64,000 nucleotides of DNA from Cyanobacteria bacterium CYA. Lineage in GTDB: Bacteria > Planctomycetota > Phycisphaerae > Phycisphaerales > UBA1924. The DNA lies in the NCBI GenBank assembly GCA_008363215.1, contig RHKP01000008.1:62001-126000 (forward strand). Direction: 5' to 3'. Position numbers and translations under genes: made by a program. The notes under the pieces were generated by a model. That model was not told the DNA's origin and searched no databases. It worked only from the letters and a program-made list of their open reading frames with translations. This document shows, one piece after another, positions 44,041 to 53,319 of the stretch (positions within the stretch are counted from its first letter, which is position 1; each line of letters starts with the position of its first letter).

Positions 44041-44910
44041 GTGATCGCCCACGCCCCCACCCCCGAAACCCCCGAAGCCCCCGGGTCCGCCACCACATCC
44101 GCGCCGGCCTCCGGCCGCGATCCGCTCCTCGACGTCCGCGACCTGCGCACCTGGTTTCCCGTCCGTCGCGGCGTGCTCCAGCGGGTCCACGACCACGTCC
44201 GGGCCGTCGACGGCGTCTCGTTCTCCCTCCGCGCAGGCGAAACGCTGGGCCTCGTGGGCGAATCCGGTTGCGGCAAGACCACCGTCGGACGCACGCTGCT
44301 CGGGCTGGCGCCGGCGACGGGGGGCGAGGTCATCTTCGAGGGCCAGCCGGTCTTCGAGGCCCGCGGGCGCACGCTGCGACACCTCCGCAAGGACATGCAG
44401 ATCATCTTCCAGGACCCGGCCGGCAGCCTGGACCCGCGCATGCGCGTCTGGCAGATCGTGGCCGAGCCGATGCTGGTCCACAAGGTCGAGACGCGCCGGT
44501 CGGCGCTGCGCGAGCGGGCGGCCGGGCTGCTCGAACGCTGCGGCATGCCCGCCCGCGTCCTCGACCGCTACCCGCACGAGTTCAGCGGCGGGCAGCGCCA
44601 GCGCATCGGCATCGCGCGGGCCATCGCCCTTCAACCCAAGTTCATCGTCTGCGACGAGCCGACCAGCGCCCTCGACGTGTCGGTGCAGGCCCAGATCGTC
44701 AACCTGCTGTGCGACCTGCAGCGCGACATGGGGATGAGTTACCTGTTCATCAGCCATGACATGGGAGTGATCCATCATATGTGCGCGCGCATCGCGGTGA
44801 TGTACGCCGGCAAGATCGTGGAAGAGGGCTCCCGCGACCAGATCGTCCACAACCCGCAACACCCGTACACGAGGAAGTTGCTGGCCGCGGTGCCGCGGGT
44901 GGATTTGTGA
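44041..44910 (+). CDS. Oligopeptide/dipeptide ABC transporter ATPase, OppF/DppF type
   Basis: A 289-aa ATP-binding subunit of a peptide or nickel importer. Walker [11 protein letters not shown]-loop [12 protein letters not shown], signature [14 protein letters not shown], Walker [13 protein letters not shown], and the C-terminal [12 protein letters not shown] that marks the OppD/OppF subfamily. The OppF-type start ([29 protein letters not shown]) places it as the second ATPase of an Opp/Dpp system, yet no partner ATPase, permease or binding protein lies in the window, so it is an orphan here. GTG 44041 is the start. The ~25-residue low-complexity N-terminal extension ([20 protein letters not shown]) may not be translated. 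Confidence 0.88.
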   Translation: MIAHAPTPETPEAPGSATTSAPASGRDPLLDVRDLRTWFPVRRGVLQRVHDHVRAVDGVSFSLRAGETLGLVGESGCGKTTVGRTLLGLAPATGGEVIFEGQPVFEARGRTLRHLRKDMQIIFQDPAGSLDPRMRVWQIVAEPMLVHKVETRRSALRERAAGLLERCGMPARVLDRYPHEFSGGQRQRIGIARAIALQPKFIVCDEPTSALDVSVQAQIVNLLCDLQRDMGMSYLFISHDMGVIHHMCARIAVMYAGKIVEEGSRDQIVHNPQHPYTRKLLAAVPRVDL

Positions 44911-44932
44911 TTTGGTGATCTGGTGATTTGCT
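44909..44932. repeat. Octamer tandem repeat, consensus GATYTGGT, 3 units
   Basis: GATTTGGT, GATCTGGT, GATTTGCT, preceded by a 7-bp partial unit that overlaps the OppF-like stop codon. Same consensus as the tract at 2828-2867. Confidence 0.5.
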
Positions 44933-44936
44933 CGCC

Positions 44937-45079
44937 GTGCCACCGACTTCCGTCTTCGGAAGTCGGTGTGAGTTGGGCGCCCCGTCGCACCGAGTTCGCA
45001 AAGCCGAACTCAGTGGCACAAGATGAAGAGCCGGCCTCCGCACACTGAAACGTCGGTGCCACCGGCCGAGTGGTGGCAC
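44937..45079. repeat. Cluster of REP-like palindromes with GTGCCACC/GGTGGCAC ends
   Basis: Three palindromes in a row. 44937-44967: GTGCCACCGACTTCCG, TCTT loop, CGGAAGTCGGT (11-bp perfect stem). 44988-45019: CACCGAGTTCG against CGAACTCAGTGGCAC. 45056-45079: GTGCCACC, 8-nt loop, GGTGGCAC. The shared terminal GTGCCACC/GGTGGCAC suggests one repeat family. The remaining 45080-45512 holds a purine GAGAGGA microsatellite (about 45224-45242) and no gene I can support. Confidence 0.65.
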
Positions 45080-45512
45080 CCAGCCCCTCAACCCCCGGCC
45101 CCCGAACCCCCAACCCCGAACCTTCCCGGAGGGGCGGCCACCCACGTGGCGTGCCGCTTCGCCCCCGGTGCCATGCGCTAGCCACAAAAACACTCCGGCC
45201 GCGGTTTCCCGCGGCAGGGGTGAGAGAGGAGAGAGGAGAGAGAGTTCCGGTTTCGTCGCCAGGCGACGGATGATTCATGTTCGTGTGATGCGTGGTGTGT
45301 TGCCTGTTGCGGTGCGTCCGAGTGTCCTTCGTCTGGTCCAAGTCACGTTGCTGACACCAGGGTTCTGCGCACAGAGGCCGGTTCTCTCAGCAGTCAGAAG
45401 AGTTTTTTCAGGAGGGAATGATGCGAGGGGCTCGTATGAAGCCCTTACCCTCGCCGGCGCTTCGGGCTTGTATGAGCCGGGCTCGTGTCAGGTCGGTCTC
45501 GCGTCGCGATGT

Positions 45513-46067
45513 TCACACCCTGGCCGTCACTGCCGCCGGGACGACGACTTCCGCGGCCGGGGCCGGTGCCAGCACGCGGCGCATGGCCACCTTTCCGGTC
45601 AGTGTGCGACCGGGCTGCTGGGCGATCATGCCGGTGAAGACGGCCGGCAACTGCTCGTGCCCGATGGCCTCGAAGCCGAGGCGACCGAAAAACTCCGGCG
45701 TCTTGGTCAGCAGCACCACCTCGCTCATCCCACGCGCATGGGCCTTGGCAACCAGCGCGTCAACCACCGCGCGCCCCGCACCCACGCGGGCGGCGTGCTC
45801 GGCCACGGCGATCGAGCGGATCTCGCCCACCTCGCCCGACACCGCCTCCAGCGCCCCGCAGCCCACCGCGCGCTGCCGATGCATCGCGACCACGAAATCG
45901 TCGATGTTCGTAATCACCTCGCGCAGCCCGCGCCGGATCGTCAGACCGCGATCAGCCCAGAAGGCCACCAGGCGGCAGATCGCCGCGGCGTGAATCGGAG
46001 ACGCGTTGACCGCGAACGCCTTGTCCCCGAAGTCATGAAAGGGTGCGGCATTGGTGAGCATGATCAT
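45513..46067 (-). CDS. GNAT acetyltransferase, candidate N-acetylglutamate synthase
   Basis: A 184-aa GNAT protein. Acetyl-CoA site about residues 88-100 (VAEHAARVGAGRAVVDALVA, a variant of the Q/R-x-x-G-x-G/A motif), EIRSIAV as strand 4, and EFFGRLGFEAIGHEQLP at the C-terminal end, as in the acetyltransferase domain of ArgA/ArgH(A). It is the last gene of the arg operon, and its ATG overlaps the argH stop (ATGA), with GAGGAG 7 nt upstream. No argJ or classical argA is visible in the operon, so supplying N-acetylglutamate is the most plausible role (context inference). The ~25-residue Ala/Val-rich tail is unusual. Confidence 0.8.
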   Translation of the reverse strand: MIMLTNAAPFHDFGDKAFAVNASPIHAAAICRLVAFWADRGLTIRRGLREVITNIDDFVVAMHRQRAVGCGALEAVSGEVGEIRSIAVAEHAARVGAGRAVVDALVAKAHARGMSEVVLLTKTPEFFGRLGFEAIGHEQLPAVFTGMIAQQPGRTLTGKVAMRRVLAPAPAAEVVVPAAVTARV

Positions 46068-47509
46068 CGATGCACTCCTCCGGCCTTGGCCGAGGCGGGG
46101 CCGACGGCCCCGGTGCGACGCCGGGCTTCCACAAGAGCCCGGCGAACCTGGCGGGGCGACGTGCCCCCTGCGGCGTTTCTTCTGGCAAGAGCCCCCGAAA
46201 GCGCCAGCCACTCGGCCGCGTCGTCCCCGATGGCCGGCGCGTGCGCCCGCATGTCTCCGATCGGCATCTCGTCCAGTTCGAGTCCAATTGCGATTGATGC
46301 GCGCACGATCCGCCCGACCTGGTCGTGCGCATCGCGGAACGGCACGCCCTTGCTGACCAGGTAGTCGGCCAGTTCGGTCGCCATCGTCCCGCCCCGCCGC
46401 GCCGCCTCGCGGCAGCGGTCGGCGTTGACCCTCAGCCCGCGGACCACGCGGGCGGCGATCCTGAGGCACAGGGCAATCTCGTCGACGGCGCCGAAGAGAA
46501 TCACCTTGTCCTCCTGCAAGTCCTTGTTGTACGACAGCGGCAGACCCTTGAGCGTCGTGAGCATGGCCGCATGGGCCGCCATCAGGCGCCCGCACTTGCC
46601 GCGCAGCAGTTCCAGTGCGTCGGGGTTCTTCTTCTGCGGCATGAGCGACGAGCCGCTGGCCATGCCGTCATCCGGCTCAACGAAGCCGAACTCCTGACTG
46701 GCGTAGATGACCAGATCCTCGGCCAAGCGCGACAGGTGCACCGAGCAGGTCGCCGCAAACGCAAGCGCATCGACCACGAAATCGCGATCGCTCACTGCGT
46801 CGAGGCTGTTGGCACAGATGCCGTCGAAGCCGAGTTCGGCGGCAACGGCCTCACGATCGACCGGGTAGGCCGTGCCCGCCAGCGCCCCGCATCCGAGCGG
46901 ACACTGGGCGGCGCTGTCCCGGGCTGCGATCGCCCTGGTCACGTCGCGTTCGAGCATCTCGACATACGCCAGGCACCAGTGCGCAAACAATACCGGCTGG
47001 GCCCGTTGCAGGTGCGTGTAGCCAGGCAGCACCACGTCCACCGAGGTTTCGCCGAGCGCGATCAGCGCCTCCTGCACCGATCGCACCTCGGCGACCAGCC
47101 CGTCCATGGCTTCCATCGACCAGAGCCGCAGATCCGTCGCGACCTGATCGTTCCGACTGCGGCCGGTGTGCAGTTTCTTGCCCAGCGCGCCCAGCATTTC
47201 CACGAGCCGCATCTCCACCCACGAGTGCACGTCCTCGGCGCCTGACTCGGTGGGCGGCGCGGCCATCCCCGCGGCCTCGGTGCTGACGCGCTCCAGCCCC
47301 GCCGCAAGCGCGACCACCTCCTCGGCGCTGAGCACACCGACGGCGCCGAGCGCGCGGGCCCAGGCGATCGACCCGCGCACGTCCTGCTGGACGAGCCGCC
47401 AGTCCACCGGCAGCGAATCGTTGATGGCGCAGAACAGCGCGTCGGGCCCGTCTGCGAAGCGCCCTCCCCACATGCCCTGCGTTGACTTCGATTCGGTCAC
47501 CTGCGTCAC
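46064..47509 (-). CDS. argH: Argininosuccinate lyase
   Basis: Splits argininosuccinate into arginine and fumarate, the final step of arginine synthesis. The 481-aa protein begins with the typical WGGRFADGPD, has HTGRSRNDQVATDLRLW and the superfamily signature GSSLMPQKKNPD with its mobile catalytic loop. GTG 47509 has GGAGGG upstream. It lies 12 bp after argG and overlaps the GNAT gene by 4 nt. The C-terminal ~40 residues (ARRNAAGGTSPRQVRRALVE and on) are typical in length. Confidence 0.96.
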   Translation of the reverse strand: MTQVTESKSTQGMWGGRFADGPDALFCAINDSLPVDWRLVQQDVRGSIAWARALGAVGVLSAEEVVALAAGLERVSTEAAGMAAPPTESGAEDVHSWVEMRLVEMLGALGKKLHTGRSRNDQVATDLRLWSMEAMDGLVAEVRSVQEALIALGETSVDVVLPGYTHLQRAQPVLFAHWCLAYVEMLERDVTRAIAARDSAAQCPLGCGALAGTAYPVDREAVAAELGFDGICANSLDAVSDRDFVVDALAFAATCSVHLSRLAEDLVIYASQEFGFVEPDDGMASGSSLMPQKKNPDALELLRGKCGRLMAAHAAMLTTLKGLPLSYNKDLQEDKVILFGAVDEIALCLRIAARVVRGLRVNADRCREAARRGGTMATELADYLVSKGVPFRDAHDQVGRIVRASIAIGLELDEMPIGDMRAHAPAIGDDAAEWLALSGALARRNAAGGTSPRQVRRALVEARRRTGAVGPASAKAGGVHR

Positions 47510-47521
47510 GCTCCCTCCCGC

Positions 47522-48868
47522 TCAGACCGCGTGGCCTTCCTTGATGATCGGATCACGGACTGGCTCGAACTCCGGCTCGCTCACCGGGCCCGTGCGCGGA
47601 CCGATGAACGGAGCCACGCCCGGCGCCTCGGGCGACAGCGCCTTCTTCCCGCTGGTCAACTGCATCCCGTTGAGCGCGGCGATGCGCTCGGGCAGCGTGA
47701 ACAGGCGGATGAAGCCCTCGGCGTGCTTCTGGTTGTACACCTCATCGACGCCGAAGGTCGCAAAATCCTCGCTGTAGAGGCTGAACGGGCTCTTGCGCTG
47801 GATCGTGGTGGCCGTGCCCTTGTACAGCCGCACCACCACCTCGCCGGTCGTGCGCTCGGCGATCTTCTCGCAGCAGTGCGAGATGGACTCGCGCACGCTG
47901 GTGAACCAGCGTCCGTCGTACACCAGCCTCGCGAACTTGAGCCCCAGTTCCTGCCGGAAGTGCAGCGACTCGCGGTCCAGAGTCAGTTGCTCGAGCCCGC
48001 GCAGCCCCTCGACGATCACCGTCCCGCCCGGTGTCTCGTACAGACCGCGGCTCTTCATGCCCACGCAGCGGTTCTCGACCAGGTCGATGCGCCCCACGCC
48101 GTGCCTGGCGGCGATCACGTTCAGCCGCGCGACCAGTTCATGCCCGGGCAGTTTGGTCCCGTTCAGCGCGATCGGACGCCCACACTGGAAGGTCAGGTGC
48201 ACGTCGGCCGGCTCGTCGGGCGCGTCCTGCGGCGAGACCGTGAGCATCCACGCATCCTCGGGCGGCGCGTTCCACGGGTTCTCGATCAGCCCGCCCTCGT
48301 GGCTGATGTGCCACAGGTTCCGGTCACGGCTGTAGATCTTCGTCAGACTCGACGAGCACGGCACGTTGCGCTCGGCAAGGTAGGCCAGCAACTGCTCACG
48401 GCTGCGCAGATCCCATTCGCGCCACGGCGCGATCACCTGAAGATCGGGCGCCAAGGCCGCGAAGGTCGCCTCGAACCGCACCTGGTCGTTGCCCTTGCCG
48501 GTACACCCGTGCGAGACCGCGTCGGCCCCGACCTTGCGGGCAACCTCCACCTGCTTCTTGGCAATGATCGGGCGGGCCATCGACGTGCCCAGCAGGTACT
48601 TGCCCTCATACACCGCGCCGGTGATCATCGTCGGGAACACGTATTCCTCGATGAACTCCTGCCGCAGGTCGACGACGTGGCACTCGCTGGCGCCGCTGTT
48701 CCTGGCCTTCTCCTCCACACCGGCCAGTTCGTCCTCGCCCTGGCCCACGTCGGCCACGAACGCGATCACCTCGCACCCGACGTTCTCCACCAGCCACGGC
48801 ACAATGGCCGAGGTGTCCAGCCCGCCCGAGTACGCCAGCACAACCTTCTTCGCGTGAACTGCTCCCAT
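47522..48868 (-). CDS. argG: Argininosuccinate synthase
   Basis: Joins citrulline and aspartate using ATP. Begins [18 protein letters not shown] (the PP-loop SGGLDTS), followed by [10 protein letters not shown] and the citrulline-binding [12 protein letters not shown] segment. About 448 aa, longer than the usual ~400 because of a C-terminal extension ([20 protein letters not shown]). ATG 48868 was chosen for its AAGGG spacing; ATG 48877 and TTG 48886 are in frame, and the last would overlap the argF stop. Middle of the arg operon. Confidence 0.96.
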   Translation of the reverse strand: MGAVHAKKVVLAYSGGLDTSAIVPWLVENVGCEVIAFVADVGQGEDELAGVEEKARNSGASECHVVDLRQEFIEEYVFPTMITGAVYEGKYLLGTSMARPIIAKKQVEVARKVGADAVSHGCTGKGNDQVRFEATFAALAPDLQVIAPWREWDLRSREQLLAYLAERNVPCSSSLTKIYSRDRNLWHISHEGGLIENPWNAPPEDAWMLTVSPQDAPDEPADVHLTFQCGRPIALNGTKLPGHELVARLNVIAARHGVGRIDLVENRCVGMKSRGLYETPGGTVIVEGLRGLEQLTLDRESLHFRQELGLKFARLVYDGRWFTSVRESISHCCEKIAERTTGEVVVRLYKGTATTIQRKSPFSLYSEDFATFGVDEVYNQKHAEGFIRLFTLPERIAALNGMQLTSGKKALSPEAPGVAPFIGPRTGPVSEPEFEPVRDPIIKEGHAV

Positions 48869-48882
48869 TGCTCTCATCCCTT

Positions 48883-49905
48883 TCAAGCATTCGCTCCGCC
48901 CAGGAGCAGCATCATCAGTGCATTCTGAACGTGCATCCGATTCTCGGCCTGGTCGTACACGACCGAATAGTCCGAATCGATCACCGCATCGATCACTTCC
49001 TCACCACGGTGGGCCGGCAGGCAGTGCATGAAGATCGCCCCCGCCCCGATGCCTCTGCTTGCGCGCTGCATCACCTCTTCGTCGATCTGGAAGCCGACGA
49101 AACTGTCCTTGCGCAGCCCCGCCTGGTGCGCCTGCCCCATCGACACCCACGCGTCCGTGTACACCGCATCGTGCCCGCCGATCGCCTCCAGCGTGTTGCT
49201 GATCCTGACCGTCGCGCCTGACTGCTCGGCCAGACGCACCGCCTCACGCACCACCGCATACTGCGGCTCAAACCCCTTGGGCGAAATCACCGTCACGTCC
49301 ACGCCCATCATCGCCGAACAAAGCATCAGAGAATGGCATACGTTGTTCCCGTCGCCCACGTACGCGATCTTCTTGCCCTTCAGCGTCCCCAGCCGCTCCT
49401 GGATCGTGAACAGGTCGGCCAGCGCCTGGCACGGGTGCTCCACGTCGGACAGCGCGTTGACGATCGGGATGGTCGCGTTGTCGGCCATCTCCAGCAGCAC
49501 CGAGTGGTTGAACACCCGCGCCACCACCGCGTCGGCCCAGCGCTCGAGGTTGCGTGCATAGTCCTTGACCGCCTCGCGCTCTCCCAGCCGCTGCTTGGAG
49601 TGATCCAGATACAGCACGTGCGCCCCCAGCCGCGTCAGACCGATGTCAAACGTCACGTGCGTCCGCAGCGATGGCTTCTCGAACAGCATCACCACGCTCT
49701 TGCCCGCCAGCACGCCCGCGTACGCCGACGGGTCAGCCTTGTACGCCGCCGCGGTCTCGAACACCGACTCGATCAGCCCCGGCGCCAGATCGCACACGGA
49801 AAGAAAATCGTGACAATGCACGCCGGCGACCGGGCCGATCGCCCCCGTCGGCTTGCTCTCGATCTGCCCGCTTGTTTCAACTGCTGACTTGGTAACTCCG
49901 CTCAT
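48883..49905 (-). CDS. argF: Ornithine carbamoyltransferase
   Basis: Makes citrulline from ornithine and carbamoyl phosphate. The 340-aa protein has the carbamoyl phosphate loop as [13 protein letters not shown] (SLRTH in place of STRTR), [20 protein letters not shown] and [12 protein letters not shown] (HPxQ) and the ornithine-binding [14 protein letters not shown] lies 5 nt before ATG 49905. A 20-residue N-terminal extension precedes the usual start. It is preceded by an 86-bp gap from argB that contains a strong hairpin. An acetylornithine-specific enzyme (ArgF') cannot be excluded from sequence alone. Confidence 0.92.
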   Translation of the reverse strand: MSGVTKSAVETSGQIESKPTGAIGPVAGVHCHDFLSVCDLAPGLIESVFETAAAYKADPSAYAGVLAGKSVVMLFEKPSLRTHVTFDIGLTRLGAHVLYLDHSKQRLGEREAVKDYARNLERWADAVVARVFNHSVLLEMADNATIPIVNALSDVEHPCQALADLFTIQERLGTLKGKKIAYVGDGNNVCHSLMLCSAMMGVDVTVISPKGFEPQYAVVREAVRLAEQSGATVRISNTLEAIGGHDAVYTDAWVSMGQAHQAGLRKDSFVGFQIDEEVMQRASRGIGAGAIFMHCLPAHRGEEVIDAVIDSDYSVVYDQAENRMHVQNALMMLLLGGANA

Positions 49906-49918
49906 GTCTGCTCCAATG

Positions 49919-49980
49919 CGTCTGCCCCGACGCACGTGGCTGTTTCGGCTTTGCTTGTGTGCGATTGCGTCGGACAGGCG
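49919..49980 (-). promoter_or_regulatory. Intra-operon hairpin just upstream of argF
   Basis: 49966-49980 and 49919-49934 pair over 14 bp with a small bulge and a 31-nt loop. On the minus strand it ends 13 nt before the argF ATG, beside the Shine-Dalgarno sequence. There is no T tract, so it is more likely an mRNA stability or processing element than a terminator. Confidence 0.45.
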
Positions 49981-49991
49981 AACCTTGAAAC

Positions 49992-50810
49992 TTATTTCAA
50001 GGCCCGCATCACTCGCACTCGCGTCGGCTCGACGCGCGTCCCCGCCCCGCCCCGACCAGAAAGCAACGCATGGGCCTGCATCACGCTGCCGATCAGCACC
50101 GGCCGCCCGAGTTGCTCGGCCGCCTCGACCGCTGAACGCAGTTTGGCGATCATCCCCCCCGCCACCACGCCGCTCGAAATCAGTTCATCCACCGATTCGG
50201 AGTCCACGCACTCGATCAGTTCGCCGTCAGCACCGATCACTCCGCCCACATCGGTCAGCATCACCAGCATGTCGGCCCGCACGCACTCGGCGATGCCCAC
50301 GGCCGCCTCGTCGGCGTTCACGTTGAGCAACTGCCCGTCGCCCTCGGTCCCGACCGAGGCGACCACCGGCATCCGCCCGCAATCGAGCAGATCACTGAAG
50401 AGACTCCCGTCCCCGCCGATCACGCGCCCGACCAGACCCATACCCGGCCCGAGCCGGTCCTCACGCATCACGCTCACCGTGCCCGCGTCCGTCAGTGTGA
50501 TACCCACCGCCGGCGCCCCCGCCTGGCGCAGTTCGGCCACCATGCGCGTGTTGATCACCCCGCCCAGCACCCCCACCACCGTGTCGATGTGCTCCGGCGG
50601 CGTGATGCGCACCCCGTCACGCTTGAGCGGCTGCATGCCGAGTGCCCGCAGTTGCGCGTCGATGGCACGCCCGCCGCCGTGGATGATGATCACCCCGCAC
50701 CCACGCTGGCGCATGTCATGCGCCTCGGCCAGCGCACGCCACAAGACCGGCATGTGGGCCAGTTCGTCCAGCACCGATCCGCCGACCTTGACCACGATGG
50801 GCCCGCTCAC
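49992..50810 (-). CDS. argB: Acetylglutamate kinase
   Basis: Phosphorylates N-acetylglutamate, the second committed step. The 272-aa amino acid kinase fold shows IVVKVGGSVLDE, VIIIHGGGRAIDA (GGG loop), LLNVNADEAAVGIAECVRAD and GGMIAKLRSAVEA. GTG 50810 overlaps the argC stop (GTGA). Longer upstream in-frame sequence would overlap argC and is not used. It lacks the N-terminal helix that makes hexameric arginine-sensitive enzymes, so feedback inhibition by arginine is less likely (inference). Confidence 0.94.
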   Translation of the reverse strand: MSGPIVVKVGGSVLDELAHMPVLWRALAEAHDMRQRGCGVIIIHGGGRAIDAQLRALGMQPLKRDGVRITPPEHIDTVVGVLGGVINTRMVAELRQAGAPAVGITLTDAGTVSVMREDRLGPGMGLVGRVIGGDGSLFSDLLDCGRMPVVASVGTEGDGQLLNVNADEAAVGIAECVRADMLVMLTDVGGVIGADGELIECVDSESVDELISSGVVAGGMIAKLRSAVEAAEQLGRPVLIGSVMQAHALLSGRGGAGTRVEPTRVRVMRALK

Positions 50811-51874
50811 GAACCCACCTCGACTTCCAACTGCTGCCCCTGGTGGCACAGGCGTCCCGCCCGTGTTTCGATCAGCCCGGTTTCCTCCGGCAGCCCGAAC
50901 GCCAGGTTCATGCACTGCACCGCCTGCCCGCTCGCGCCCTTCAGCAGGTTGTCGATCGCGCTGAACAGCACCACGCGCCCGCGACGCTCATCCACCGCGC
51001 AGGCAAGGTCAATGAAGTTCGTCCGCTCCACCGCCCCCACGCTCGGCCACACTCCCTCGGGAAGCACCCGAACCAACGGGCTGTTCTCGTACGTGTTCAC
51101 CAGCGCCGCCCGCACGTCGGCCGCCTTGGCCCCGGCCGCCAGCCTCGCGTGCGATGTGCACAGGATGCCGCGCTTCCACGTTCCCAGCGTCGGCGTGAAC
51201 AGCACCGAAGCACCTGTCGCCTGCTCGATCTCCGGCTCGTGCCGGTGTCCCATCACCTTGTAGGGCTGCGCGCTGACCTCGCAGAAACTCGACGTCAGCG
51301 ACGCCCCGCGTCCGGCGCCGCTTACGCCGCTGATCGCATCCACCAGCACCGTCTCGCCCGTGTCGATCACGCCCGCAGCGACCACGGCCGCCAGCGGCAC
51401 GCTCGCCGCCGTCACGTAGCACCCCGCGCACGCCACCAGCCGGGCCGACGCCCAGTCGGCCGGCACCACCTCCGGCATCCCGTACACTCGCTCAGCCAGC
51501 AGTTCCGCCCGCGCGTGCTTGACCTTGTACACCCGCTCAATCTGCGACGCATCAGAAAAACGAAAAGCACCCGACAGGTCCACCACACGCACCCCGCGAT
51601 CGACCAGCACCGGGCCCAGTTCAGCGCTGACCTCGTGCGGCGTGGCCAGAAACACCACGTCTACGTCGGGAACCTCCTCCATCGCAGCCAGACGCAGATT
51701 CGTCAGCCCGCGCAGTTCAGGTGCGCGATCGCTCAGCGGCTCGCCGGCCGAACGCTCGGTGCCGTGTACCGACACGAGTTCGACGTGCGGATGTTGAAGC
51801 AACACCCGAACGAGTTCGATGCCGGTGTACCCACCGGCCCCCACGACCGCCCCCCTGATAGGCCCCCGGATCAC
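50807..51874 (-). CDS. argC: N-acetyl-gamma-glutamyl-phosphate reductase
   Basis: NADPH-dependent reduction of acetylglutamyl phosphate. The 355-aa protein opens with AVVGAGGYTGIELVRVLLQH (dinucleotide binding), has FLATPHEVSAEL, and the catalytic Cys in CAGCYVTA, where the common form is NPGCYPTA. AISGVSGAGRGAS and GHRHEPEIEQ are conserved substrate segments. GTG 51874 overlaps the argR stop (GTGA), and its own stop overlaps argB in the same way, so argR-argC-argB are translationally coupled. Confidence 0.95.
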   Translation of the reverse strand: MIRGPIRGAVVGAGGYTGIELVRVLLQHPHVELVSVHGTERSAGEPLSDRAPELRGLTNLRLAAMEEVPDVDVVFLATPHEVSAELGPVLVDRGVRVVDLSGAFRFSDASQIERVYKVKHARAELLAERVYGMPEVVPADWASARLVACAGCYVTAASVPLAAVVAAGVIDTGETVLVDAISGVSGAGRGASLTSSFCEVSAQPYKVMGHRHEPEIEQATGASVLFTPTLGTWKRGILCTSHARLAAGAKAADVRAALVNTYENSPLVRVLPEGVWPSVGAVERTNFIDLACAVDERRGRVVLFSAIDNLLKGASGQAVQCMNLAFGLPEETGLIETRAGRLCHQGQQLEVEVGS

Positions 51875-52353
51875 GCCGCACCTCCGATGCGGGCCAGCCC
51901 CGCCATCGCCTTGACGTGCGAAGCCAAGTCCACCGCCGCCCGGGCGGTGGCCATGGCAAGAAAGATCGTGTCATCACCTGCGATCACGCCGACCACCCCA
52001 TTCTGAGGATGCCGGTCAAACTCCAGCGCCACCACCTGCGCCTGTCCCGGCCCGGTCCGCAGAACGAGCAGGTTGCCCGCCGGCTCGGCCGAGCGCAGAT
52101 AGGTCTGCAGCGCCTGCCGGAGCGACTTGCCCGCCTCCGCGGTGCTCTGATTGAGAGCCCCATCGCTTCCGGGCAGGAAGTACCCGCCCGGGCCCTTCGA
52201 TGCCCCCAGTTCTCGCAGATCCCGCGAGATGGTGGCCTGGGTGGCGGAGATACCATGCGCCAGCAGCATCGCGCACAGGTCGGCCTGGCTGGCCGCCCCG
52301 CCTTGCTGCAGCATCGCCGCAATCAGTTCCCGCCTGCGAACGCCGCTTCCCAT
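51871..52353 (-). CDS. argR: Arginine repressor
   Basis: A 160-aa ArgR: N-terminal winged helix (RRRELIAAMLQQGGAASQAD; HGISATQATISRDLRELGAS) and C-terminal hexamerisation/arginine-binding domain (NLLVLRTGPGQAQVVALEFD; GVVGVIAGDDTIFLAM). The GDDT motif contributes the arginine-binding acidic pair. It leads the arg operon and should sense arginine and repress its own promoter. ATG 52353 was chosen at the domain start; an upstream frame extension is not protein-like. Confidence 0.95.
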   Translation of the reverse strand: MGSGVRRRELIAAMLQQGGAASQADLCAMLLAHGISATQATISRDLRELGASKGPGGYFLPGSDGALNQSTAEAGKSLRQALQTYLRSAEPAGNLLVLRTGPGQAQVVALEFDRHPQNGVVGVIAGDDTIFLAMATARAAVDLASHVKAMAGLARIGGAA

Positions 52354-52361
52354 AGACCTGG

Positions 52362-52400
52362 AGTCTATCGGCCTGCTGCATGAATATTCAACCGCTGAAT
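52362..52400 (-). promoter_or_regulatory. arg operon promoter with ArgR-box-like half sites
   Basis: Plus-strand TGAATATTCA (52381-52390) and TGAAT (52396-52400) match ArgR half sites (TGAAT/ATTCA), though spacing differs from the classical 18-bp box. On the minus strand TTGAAT (52391-52386) and TAGACT (52367-52362) at 18-bp spacing form a promoter overlapped by these sites. ATAGAC-CTGGA-GTCTAT (52352-52367) is a second palindrome over the -10 and start. Confidence 0.5.
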
Positions 52401-52417
52401 AAAAGAAATCTGCACGT

Positions 52418-53230
52418 GTGCGCACACTTTCCCACGCTCCCCGCCCTGGGCCCTTCTCCGGTGATCCCCTCTCCGCCCGGCAGGCCCTCGACTCCCCCGC
52501 CGGCCAGCCCATCCTCGAACACTGCCGCGCCCTCGATCTGCACCACCCACTCTCGCGCCAAACGAGGCAGGAAGTCCACGACGCCTACGTCGTAGCGATC
52601 AACGAAAAGTAGAACGCCCTGTTCAACGAACTTCTCGATCAACTCAGCCCCATCACGGGCTTCCACTACACCTGTTCCGCTCCGGCGGCCGCGTACCTTT
52701 CCACCCACATCAAAAGCCACATCATCCACTTTGGCGATACCCAGGTCGGCAATCCGCGCGTCAACATCGTCGGGACCGAGGCCTTTGACGCTCCGATCAT
52801 CGCCCTCACTTCCACAAGCATGCGCCTCGACCAGTCCGACGCTCAACTGGGCGACATCGGCACCGTCTACCCCTTTGGCGTTGCCAACCGGGGCTTCGCC
52901 GTCGCTCGTACCGGACTCGACACCGCCCGCCTGCTCAACCCATACACGGGGCAGGTCACGCTCGGGGCCACCCTCGACCGGGTTCGAGTGTTGACTATCG
53001 GGGTGCCCGCCCCCGAGCACCATGGCGTTGCGCCCGCTCGGCGGCCTGGCCACCACCCGCCGCTGCCGCTGACGCCTCCCGTCCCTCTCCAATCCCCGCC
53101 CGCGTCCGCTCTTTCTCGCCCGGCCTGCAACCGCACCGCAGGCCGGGCGTATCACTTTGTGTCCGAACTCTCGGACTCGGGGGCTCTCAAGAACGCACTC
53201 ATTTTCCATTCCGCATTCGCGGGTTTCTGA
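52418..53230 (+). pseudogene. Unknown ORF interrupted by an in-frame TAG
   Basis: From GTG 52418 the frame runs 64 codons (ending EVHDAYVVAINEK) to TAG 52610-52612, then continues open with NALFNELLDQLSPITGFHYT, NIVGTEAFDAPIIALTSTSM and RLLNPYTGQVTLGATL, with strong C/G third-position bias on both sides, to TGA 53228-53230. Composition after about 53010 becomes Pro-rich and probably leaves the original frame. I recognise no family. The simplest reading is a gene inactivated by a nonsense mutation. A second start after the TAG (ATG 52820) could yield a short product. Confidence 0.45.
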
Positions 53231-53319
53231 CCGGCCCCTCAGGACAGATCGGCGGCACAAACCGGGCTCGCATCCCGGGCGATTGTGGGTCCGCACCGGC
53301 GGACCGGGGAGGGGTACGC

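Noticed and set aside
45418..45993. Plus ORF with a good AGGAGGG upstream of ATG 45418
   Set aside because: Beyond about 30 codons it is antisense to the GNAT gene and Arg/Ser-rich; the Shine-Dalgarno match is probably chance.
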